In this document: positions 56,642-64,000 of the stretch, piece by piece
How the letters are laid out: each line of letters opens with the position of its first letter
Numbering within the stretch: position 1 is the first letter of the stretch
Assembly: GCA_026075535.2 (NCBI GenBank)
Contig: AP026548.1
Coordinates: 5,146,001-5,210,000, forward strand
DNA: 64,000 nucleotides
Direction: 5' to 3'
Origin: Tricholoma matsutake
Taxonomy: Eukaryota > Basidiomycota > Agaricomycetes > Agaricales > Tricholomataceae
Notes under the pieces: model-generated
The model's database searches: none
What the model was told of the DNA's origin: nothing
What the model saw: only the letters and a program-made list of their open reading frames with translations
Position numbers and translations under genes: made by a program

Positions 56642-59510
56642 GATCAGAGAGGAAAGCACCAGGAAGTCTGTGTAATTTGCACACATGGTGGAGGTAGAGT
56701 TGGGCGGCACCCAGGGCACTGACAGTGGTGTGAATGGGAATGAAGTGAGCACATTTTCCCACTGAATCAACTGTGCACATCACTGCATCAAACCCATTTG
56801 ACTCTGGCAACTCCACCACAAAGTCGACACTGACAATATCCCAACGACTCTCTGGAACAGGAAGAGGGTGTAGCTCGCCAATGGCTTTGCGACGAGGAAC
56901 CTTGGTGTGTAAGCAAAGGTCACAAGTGCAACAATACTGACCAATGAGCCGTGACATTTGTGGCCACCAATAATTCCGTGAGGTGAGCTCCAAGGTCTTC
57001 CAGCGTCCAGGATGACCAGCAATCTGTGAGTCATGGTGTTGGGATATGATGCGCCGGCGAAGGTCTGGGTCATTGGGAACATAGATGCAGTCCCTGAAAT
57101 ACAACAAGTCCTCTTTTTCAGCCCACTCTGCCGCACGCAAGGAAAGGGTGGATCCCTTCCTCAGTTCTTTAACAGCTCGGGCAACAACATCCTCATGTAA
57201 ACCACTATGGTTTGCACGACCAATGTCACATAGGATGTCCCACTCCTTGCCCTGGGGTGCAATGCCTTCCAGTGCCCAAATGGTGAACAGGTCTGGCTGC
57301 AACAACACAATGTTTTGGTTGTCATCGCTGCCATCCCCATGGTCTGCACATCGGGAGAGGGCATCGGTCTTCCCCATGCTGCGACCTGGATGGTGGTGCA
57401 AGGAGAAGTTGAATCTGGATAGATACAGGGACCAACGAGCTTGACGATGGTTCAATTTCTTGGCCATCATAAAGTACTTGAGATTCTTGTGATCCATCCA
57501 AATTTCCACCTTGTGTTGGGCACCCTCGAGGAAGTGTCGCCACTCCTCAAGTGCACACATTATCACCAACATGGCACCCATTGCAAAGTCAGAACTGTTG
57601 GCTTCTACACGAAAAGGATGTGAATCGTCAGCAAAGGTAAGGGTGGGAGTGGAAGTTTTGTCTCTTTAAGCCTTTCGAATGCCTCCTGTTGTGCATTATC
57701 CCACCTCCATGCCTCCTTTCCTGTCAAGTCGAACAGTGGTTGTGCATGATGTGAGAAATCCTTGATAAAACACCGATAGAAATTGATGAAGCCCAGGAAA
57801 GACTGCACCTCTTTCTTGTTTGTGGGTGTCAGCCAAGCCGTGACCCCATTCACCTTGATAGGATCCATCTCCACCTGACCCTCCAAGATAATCAGGCCGA
57901 GGTACTCAATCTTGGTCTTCTCAAACTTGCACTTGTCCTGACGAAGGTAGAGTTTGTACCGTCAAAGCCATTCTAGGACGAGGCGCGTGATGCGATGGTG
58001 CTCTTCAACCATGCGAGTGAAGATGAGGATGTCATCAAGATAGATGTAGACAACACCTTCGAGGATGAGGTCGTGGAAAATGTCATTCATCATGGTCTGA
58101 AAGGTGGCAGGGCTATTAGTAAGGCCAAAGAACATGACAAGTGGTTCAAAAAGACCACGATTGGTATGAAAGGCTGCCTTCTACTCATCTCCCTCCTTTA
58201 TCCTCACATTCTTGTAGCCCCAACAGATGTCAAGCTTGGTGAAGTATCAGGCTCCACAGAGCTGGTTCACAAGCTCAGAGATGAGAGGTAATGGGTAGCG
58301 ATTTTTGACCATGATGTTGTTGAGCCTTCTGTAGTCTTGAACCAGTCAAAGTGAGCCATCCTTCTTCTTGACAAAGAAAAAGGGAGAGGCCATGGGTGAC
58401 TTCAATGGTCAAATACATCCAGAGGCCAGGTGTTTGTCGATGAACTGGTCAAGCTGTCATCGTTCTTCAGGAGAGAGAGGATAGACCTTGCAGGATGAAG
58501 GGGTTGCACCAGGGGTGAGTTTGATCACATGATCCCATGGCTTGCATGCAGGGAGAGAGTCGAATGATTCCTTGGAGAACACATCTCCAAATTCATGGAG
58601 ATGAGGGAGCAAGAAATTAGTAGAGGATTTAGCAGCATTGTTTTTGTGGAAGGCCTCAGTGAGGCGTTGGGATATGTTCGATGTAGCACACACCTCGTGC
58701 AATGGACAAATTGCAGTGTAGAAGATCCAATCACCTTCCTCCACTTCCTCTGGCTCCTCATCATCATCATCTGAGTCCGGCATCAGATCAGGAACCCCTT
58801 CCAACTCCACTTCAGGTATAGCCAGGGGTCCAGCATGACACTTCTGAGTACGTTGTATTGCTGCCTTCTGTCCACGATGTTCTTGCCTGGCTTCTGTGAA
58901 ACAAGTATGACAGCAGGATGGACATCGGCTCATGGTAACCTCCCCGGTATGCCAGTCAACCTCTGGGTTATGGTCTCGAAGCCACAGATAGCCCAAAATC
59001 ACCTTTTGCTTTCCTAATTGAGTGACAGCAAAAAGGGCACGCTCACTATGATCTTTGTAATGGAGGACCAGGTCTACAACCTCTCGGATGGCACCAGCTT
59101 CATTTGGGGACCCATCCAGGTATCAGACGCGAGAGTGAGCGAGTATTTAGGTGATGTTGTTGTGCAAGATGGGCATCGATGAAGAGACCGGTTGCACCAG
59201 AGGCCAGGAGTGCAGAGACACCGAGTATCTGTCCAGTGTCAGTTGTCTGCAGTTTGATTGCTAGGTTCAAGGAATGTGTAGAGGGAGTGGATGCAACAAT
59301 ATATTTGTGTGGTAGTTTACGCTCCCATGATTTAATTCTGGGGTGTGGAGCAGAGGGAGAGATGGGAAGAGCAGGTACATCTTCAGCCAACTTCAAAGGG
59401 TCAGAGAGGGGAACAGTCACAGAAATGGATTCATTCTCCAGGGATTCAACTGACAAGACTTCAAAGTGGTTATGGACAGGCAGTGAGGGCATACAATTCA
59501 CTTGCTGCAA
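56642..59510 (-). pseudogene. G6 pol, first part (protease to integrase)
   Basis: Protease (59510-59100) has LLASGATG where LLDSGAT is expected, so the catalytic Asp is lost. RT carries YLDDILIFT (near 58040). The RNase H frame (57886-57605, then 57581 on) lacks about 40 residues between AMGAML and VIMCALEEW compared with G5, including the catalytic Glu region. Integrase zinc region: HHDSQIAGHPGRW and CTCDLC, then SVDFVVELPESNG. The frame ends at LSDHG, where the inverted fragment starts; it continues at 55845. Several TGA/TAG codons. Confidence 0.88.
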
Positions 59511-60616
59511 ATAGAAAAATCCTGCTCCTCTACAACTTCTGACTTGATCTCCTCTGCAACCTGATCCTTCACTTCCTTGACATCTACAAGTGCCAACAAG
59601 TCTTGGAGGAGTTCATCTTGCCCCTCGGGGGTGAGCATGTGGATATCCTGATGATGGGGACACACTCCAGCCCTGTGCCCAGTTTCCCCACAACGGTAGC
59701 AGAGATCCAACCTATGTGCATGGCTGTGGGCTGCATCAACATCCATTGGTACTGGGACATTGACAGCTGGTGTGGGAGTTTGACAAACAGGAATGGGATT
59801 AAGGTGGGGAAGGGTTCAATTGAAGGTGTAGGGTGCATGAGTGGTAGTTGGAGCATGGAATGCAGGGTTAAACACCACATTTGTGAGTCGGTTCTCGTCA
59901 CAGAGTGAAGCAGCTTCATACCAAGCATAGATATCATCATCCACTGGGCACCCTTCCAACATCTGTGCAATCTGGTCCTGAATTTCTTGGTTGAGGCCCC
60001 ATTGGAACTTCACCACCACTGGTAGCCCACTCCCATATCCTGCCATGTCCACCAAATCCTTAAACTCATCGATATAATTGTCCATGGATCAACGTGCCTG
60101 GTGGTAAGAGGATGACTCAAGTCGTGTCACTGCTTGGTGGAGCTCATTAAGGGGACAAAAGTGGTGTACAAACTCAGCTCAAAAGTCACCCCAAGTGGAG
60201 AAAGGTAGAGAACCAAGTTCTTTAGTTTGATGCAGAATACAGTCCACATAGAGATAGGCGTATTCAGATTTCATGTATGTGAAGGCCCAATAAATTTTTG
60301 CAGCCTCATCGACAAATTGATGTGACTGGAGACTGATGTATAACTCACAGGAATTAAGAAATGCACATCCCTGCGCACGTGCACCATTAAATTCAGTGGG
60401 GGGGGATAGTTTGATCTGGGCACACTCTTTAGTGGGTGCATTTGGCGGTACGTCATTGTTGGGTGTGCTTGGAGTTGCAATGGGGGGAATATTGGTTGTA
60501 GGGTTAGTCTGGAGGGTCCTAACAAAGTTTTTGATCATAGATTTAAGCAAATTGATTTGTGCGTGTATTCTGGAAACGTTGCTTTCAAGCGCGTCGAGGC
60601 GCTCTGATGTGTCCAT
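59498..60616 (-). pseudogene. G6 gag
   Basis: Starts at ATG 60616 (MDTSERLDALESNVSRIHAQ). Gag core (PTEFNGARAQGCAFLNSC, FSTWGDF then TGA, YIDEFKDLVDMAG) and zinc knuckle CYRCGETGHRAGVC near 59690. Stops at 60181, 60087 and 59818 are TGA at CGA-type or similar codons. The same family as the G5 gag and the fragment at 56439. Confidence 0.87.
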
Positions 60617-60769
60617 GTCACTAGGGGGCACATTTGGCAAAAATGGTGGCGCAGTAAAGGCGAGACTGTCTGGAACAGTGTGTAGGGAGTCTGTGGAGCT
60701 TTGGGAAGTGTTGTCCACTCTGTACCTGCCTATCTTGGGCAGTCCGTTCGCGATTTCGGGCCTTAGGGG

Positions 60770-60779
60770 AGAGTTTTCT
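60770..60779 (-). promoter_or_regulatory. Self-complementary primer-binding site of G6
   Basis: On the minus strand AGAAAACTCT lies 2 bp after the LTR end and is complementary to AGAGTTTTCT inside the LTR (60892-60883). A TATA-like CATATACTGGGC lies about 28 bp upstream of that start. Confidence 0.65.
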
Positions 60780-60781
60780 AC

Positions 60782-61207
60782 TATAAGGGCAACCTCAGCC
60801 TCTAGCAAAGGGAAATCTGAAGTTAAAATTATACTACATAGTACAGGGATTGGGGACACACCTAGCAAAGGGAAATCTGAAGAGAAAACTCTAAGGATCC
60901 CTTTGCCGATGCCCAGTATATGTGAAGATGACAAAAATCAAATAATAACCTAAAAATAGAAAAGGCAGAGATAGGCAGATCAAGGCCACTGAATGACATC
61001 ATACCAAGGGGTATATGTCGGAAGGGGTGCTCCGCCTCTAAATATAAAACTGTCAACATGCACAAACATGATAGAAAGGGAAAATTAGTAATAAAATCCA
61101 GAAAAATCATAGAAAATGAAGAATAGAAGGAAATGAAGTGAGGAAAAATATAGAACAAATGTAAAAAATAGGAGAAACACACAGGGCACCCCCCTAGTCC
61201 CCTTACA
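60782..61207 (-). repeat. G6 5' LTR (426 bp)
   Basis: Minus strand TGTAAGGGGACT to TTGCCCTTATA. Differs from the inverted copy at 55846 by scattered transitions. Confidence 0.92.
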
Positions 61208-61453
61208 GGACTGATGTGGGTGAAAGAATGCCTGTTATCAGTGATATCAAAAGATTAGCACAAGCATCACATGTCAATATTATTTACACAGCATTTCAGG
61301 GGGGATTGATGTTGGCAAAAGAATGGTTGTATCATACTATCAAGATATCAGCATGGGGCTCACACATGGCTGATAATATTTACACAGCCCACCCACATAT
61401 TCCATCGATCCACATATTCCATTGATCCTCCTCGAATCATCATGAGTCTAACA
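61208..61453. other. No gene seen between G6 and element X
   Basis: About 250 bp with an imperfect internal repeat (YACACAGCM..TAATATTTACACAG). Nothing else. Confidence 0.4.
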
Positions 61454-61899
61454 TAGTGTTTTAAGGTTCAGTCCGGTCCAGTTTTTCAACCTCTAAAAGG
61501 GTTAACCATAACCATAACCATAACCGGTCTAGACCGGCACCCCAAGTCAGTTGGACTGGTTTTGACCAGTTTCCCCCCCGTTTTTGTGGCACAACTAACT
61601 TTATGTATACGAAATAAATAAATACATAAACACCCTGTGAGCATAAACTTTGCACTCCCCCCTGTATTCCTATCAGAGTCCTAGGAGTCCGAGTTTTCTG
61701 ATAGGAGTCCTACTAGTCCGACACTAGTCCTAGGAGTCCAATAGGAATCCGATCGGAATGTATCTTGATGACTGTACTTTTATTTCCAAGAAATTCCTAG
61801 TAAATTCCGAGTAAAGTCCTATGCAATTCCAACAGGTAGTAGTCGGAATACCACACCATTTTGGCAGACTTAACTTGATGAAAGTGCTTACAAAATAAA

Positions 61900-61986
61900 T
61901 GGGCAGAGCAGGAATTGAACTCTAGACCTTGGGATATAAGTGACATGACTACCAAACAAGTGCTCAACCAGTTGAGCCACAGGAGC
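61900..61986 (-). other. tRNA-like sequence with A and B boxes (left end of T)
   Basis: Minus strand GCTCCTGTGGCTCAACTGG ... GAGTTCAATTCC. The A-box TGGCTCAACTGG and B-box AGTTCAATTCC fit RNA polymerase III promoters. The anticodon and T stems do not pair well, so this is a tRNA-derived (SINE-like) promoter rather than a tRNA gene. It reads toward the left end of T. Confidence 0.5.
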
Positions 61987-62219
61987 ATTAATAAATATGT
62001 AATATAAAGTCCATTTAAAGCACTTAGGATTAGTTCACTTATTTTTAACCTCTCTCACAAGAGCTCGAAAAAAAATTGTTGAGCCCTCACATCTTTGCGA
62101 GGGAGTAGATAACTAATATAGATTTTTAAAAAACCCCCCATGCAAACACGAGGGGGAGAATTAATTATACTATTTAATTATACTATTTTAAATTCTACAA
62201 AAAAAACCCACCCCCCCGC

Positions 62220-62990
62220 AAAACGGGGGGGAGGGGGTGGTGGTGCATCGCGTTGGCTGTCTCGTCAGCCCTGTCCCGTCATTTCCCCTCCCTCTCGTCT
62301 CCGTCGTGTCTCACCTCCCTCACCTCGCCTCCCTCGTCATTCCACCCACCATCCACCCCACAAGCAGTTGCTCGTGAGGCTGGTGGTGGGTGGTGCATCG
62401 TATGTTGGTGGTGGTGTTTGTCCATTGTCCCCTCCCTCCCTCCCCCTCCCCTTAAACACCCTACGAGCAGATGCTCGTAGGCATGCATGGGGTGGGTGTC
62501 GCCATCGTCTCCCCTTCTGGTCGTTGTTTCCCTTTCCCCTTGTTGTTTCATCACCCTTGTCATTCATCCCCCTCGTTGTCTGCACCCACGAACCACCCTA
62601 TGGGCAGCTGCTCATAGGCATGTTGTTTGGTGCTGTCATCGTCCCTCCACGCCATTCCCGTGTTCTCGCACCCCATATACACCCTGCGAGCAGTCGCTCA
62701 CGGCAGTGATGGGGGGTGCTGGATGTCATTGGTGTTGTGGGGGGTCCATGCACTCACGATCCACCCTATGAGCAGCAGCTCATAGGCGTGGGGTGCATTG
62801 TCAGTTTGTCAGTGATGTGGCATGAGGGGAGGGGTTGGGTGGTGCTTACCGGGTGGGTATTCCCCTTCTGGGGTCTCCTGGTGTTACTCCCCATGCTCCT
62901 GACCATGATCGATACCCTCACATCCTGTTTTGACGGAGAGGAGGGGGGTTGCCAGGGGCGTCATTGGGTGTGGGTTTGGCTCGCATCAGT
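62220..62990 (-). repeat. CT-rich block with six covarying palindromes (element T)
   Basis: Palindromes at about 62360, 62461-62480, 62598-62617, 62692-62710 and 62766-62785, with a related one at 63781 outside T. Stems read CTACGAGCA/TGCTCGTAG, CTATGAGCA/GCTCATAG, CTATGGGCA/TGCTCATAG and so on. Frames here are low-complexity. Confidence 0.75.
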
Positions 62991-63016
62991 CCGTCATTAC
63001 TCATGTAGATTAGAAC

Positions 63017-63115
63017 CTAGAAACAAAACAAATGAATTAGTTAGTTTACAAAAGTAAAAAACAAATGAAAAAAAAAACTTACTATGGCCCAAACGACGAT
63101 TGCATCGTTTGGGCG
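63017..63115 (-). other. Hairpin + intron-like module, copy g (element T), best preserved
   Basis: Minus strand: a hairpin GCCCAAACGATGC / TCGTCGTTTGGGC (63115-63086), then a 66-bp intron shape (63082-63017) with donor GTAAGT, branch box AACTAACTAA, a T-rich tract and acceptor GTTTCTAG before GTTC. It has all splice signals of the introns in the transporter gene. Confidence 0.65.
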
Positions 63116-63214
63116 TCATTCGGCATCAAAACCAGTCATTTCCAGTCTTGGGGGCTCATCTAGAGATGGGGGTGAAGTGGGAGTGGTGGGAGTTGCTGGG
63201 TTGAGGTGGTTGAG

Positions 63215-63302
63215 GTGGGGGGGATGGAGGTGGCGTGCTTGTCATCGTTGGTGGTGGTGGGGGGGATGGAGGTGGCGTGCTTGTCGTCGTTGGTGGTGGT
63301 GA
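63215..63302 (+). repeat. Two tandem units of about 42 bp, GGT/GGA-rich
   Basis: GGGGGATGGAGGTGGCGTGC followed by TTGTCRTCGTTGGTGGTGG occurs twice in a row with one difference. Confidence 0.85.
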
Positions 63303-63395
63303 TGATGAGCTGGCAGGTGTGATGATGCGGCTATGTGCTTTGTCATCACACCCGCGGGAATGGTATGTAGTGTAGTATGATCACTTACCTGTAAT

Positions 63396-63476
63396 GACTG
63401 TTTAGCCTAATGGTATTGTAGTCGGTTTACACTTACATAATCTTTTGTAGTCAAGTGTTCAATTCTCATCTGTGCA
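63396..63476 (+). other. tRNA-like sequence with A and B boxes (right end of T)
   Basis: TTAGCCTAATGG (A-box) and GTGTTCAATTCTC (B-box) about 50 bp apart. It resembles the minus-strand tRNA-like sequence at 61900-61986, including TAGTC and a shared CATTTA tail, and reads toward the right end of T. Confidence 0.45.
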
Positions 63477-64000
63477 TTTAATCTTTCATACTATATTACT
63501 AAGCAAGGCTGCTTTTATTCCTATTGGAATCCTATGTTGTCTGATGTCTTAGCATAACTTCGGACTAGTCCTATGTGATTTCTATGATCAGAAATTCCTA
63601 GGAAATTCCAATAGTCCGATCGGACTCTGATCGGACTACATCAGACTGGACTAGGACTAAATGTGCCATTTCATGTCAATTTGGCTGGTGAAAATGACAT
63701 CGGAATATGGTTAGATTCCGATCGGAATCATCGGAATCATTGGATTCCTATAGGAATACGGGGGGGAGTGTAAAGACCTCCTGTGAGCAGTTGCTCACAG
63801 CGGTGCAGTGTAACTACATATGGAATGAAAATTTGAAAAAGAAAAAGCAAAAGAAAAGAAATAGCCCCACCATCTCACATTTGTAGTGAGGGTGGGGTCC
63901 TGCTGCCATTTGTTTGTCCTTCCCCATTGTTTGTTGTTCCCCATTGTTTGTTGTTCCCCACTGTTCATTGTTCCCTGTTGTTCATTGTTCCCTGTTGTTC

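Larger units (their letters stand above)
61644..63779. mobile_element. Element T: 2.1-kb non-autonomous TIR element
   Basis: Ends TTTGCACTCCCCCC (from 61649) and, inverted, TTTACACTCCCCCC (to 63775). CCTGTGAGCA occurs directly outside on both sides (61634-61643 and 63780-63789), a perfect 10-bp duplication. The insertion sits at the centre of an X palindrome. Both subterminal regions are arrays of short palindromic words (AGTCCGATCGGACT, GGAATTCC and TCCTAGGAG types). The interior has two outward-facing tRNA-like sequences and a copy of the hairpin/intron module with the CT-rich block. A 10-bp duplication is in the range for Mutator-like elements, but no transposase is present. Confidence 0.75.
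61454..64000 (-). mobile_element. Element X, second copy (interrupted by element T), runs off the window
   Basis: On the minus strand the copy enters at 64000 with GGGGAACAACAAACAATG repeats, then CTACAAATGTGAGATGGTGGG, a pyrimidine tract and the palindrome CTGTGAGCAGTTGCTCACAG (63781-63800). There it is broken by element T and resumes at 61643 to the end AACCTTAAAACACTA (61454). The terminal part matches 1100-1233 of the + strand, including GGTCTAGACC and GAACTGG-type words. Confidence 0.7.

Noticed and set aside
61900..61986. A functional tRNA gene
   Set aside because: A and B boxes fit, but the anticodon and T stems do not pair and no sensible anticodon loop appears.

Overview
The window is nuclear DNA of a filamentous fungus, most likely an agaricomycete basidiomycete. 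The one intact host-type gene is a PDR/ABCG drug-efflux transporter split by 26 introns of about 38-68 bp with GT-AG ends, and the retroelements are fungal chromodomain Ty3/Gypsy types. I cannot go below class level. Most of the 64 kb is transposable-element DNA in nested layers, and many stop codons look like C-to-T decay (CGA to TGA, CAA to TAA, TGG to TAG). I use labels G1-G6 for the gypsy elements, and X, A, B and T for non-coding elements.

Left third (1-22 kb). The end of a non-coding element X (1-1233) sits in the pol gene of a decayed gypsy element G1 (1234-7677, + strand). G1 is also split by element A (2810-4943), a 2.1-kb terminal-inverted-repeat element flanked by a 3-bp duplication TTA. 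Next comes a very large inverted repeat: a truncated gypsy G2 (7678-12542, +) faces a complete copy G3 (12543-20263, -). The 4,865-bp arms have the same length and nearly identical interiors. Between its pol gene and 3' LTR, G3 carries an antisense, once-spliced gene for a Zn(II)2Cys6-like protein. A gag fragment of another element and a solo LTR (21640-22041) follow.

Middle (22-46 kb). Gypsy G5 (gag 22249-23379, pol 33721-37605, 3' LTR 37668-38303) is split by a complete but decayed gypsy G4 (23380-33720) with LTRs of about 1.2 kb. G4 also carries an antisense, four-exon Cys-cluster gene in the same place relative to its 3' LTR. Between 38.3 and 46 kb lie gene-poor DNA, a solo LTR (40038-40448), a hypothetical coding remnant (40.7-41.3 kb), the C-terminal part of a pogo-like transposase split by another solo LTR, and element B, related in structure to X and A.

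Right third (46-64 kb). The PDR transporter gene (52057 down to 46162, - strand) rebuilds to a 1,504-codon open frame and is the only clear cellular gene. Next to it are LTR fragments and an unidentified coding remnant. G6 (-), a relative of G1 and G5, has a 5' LTR at 60782-61207 and was broken by an inverted fragment of its own family. The window ends in a second copy of X (61454-64000), interrupted by element T (61644-63779), which has short terminal inverted repeats, a 10-bp target duplication and two outward-facing tRNA-like sequences.

The most unusual signals are: (i) a dispersed module, on non-coding elements, of a GGGCCCAAACGATG hairpin followed by a well-formed intron; (ii) about 20-bp palindromes in the same elements whose stems vary with base pairing kept; (iii) antisense spliced Zn-cluster genes in two different gypsy lineages; (iv) the near-identical 4.9-kb inverted arms; (v) self-priming signatures in the G5/G6 LTR family. 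These come from reading the sequence; no database search was possible.
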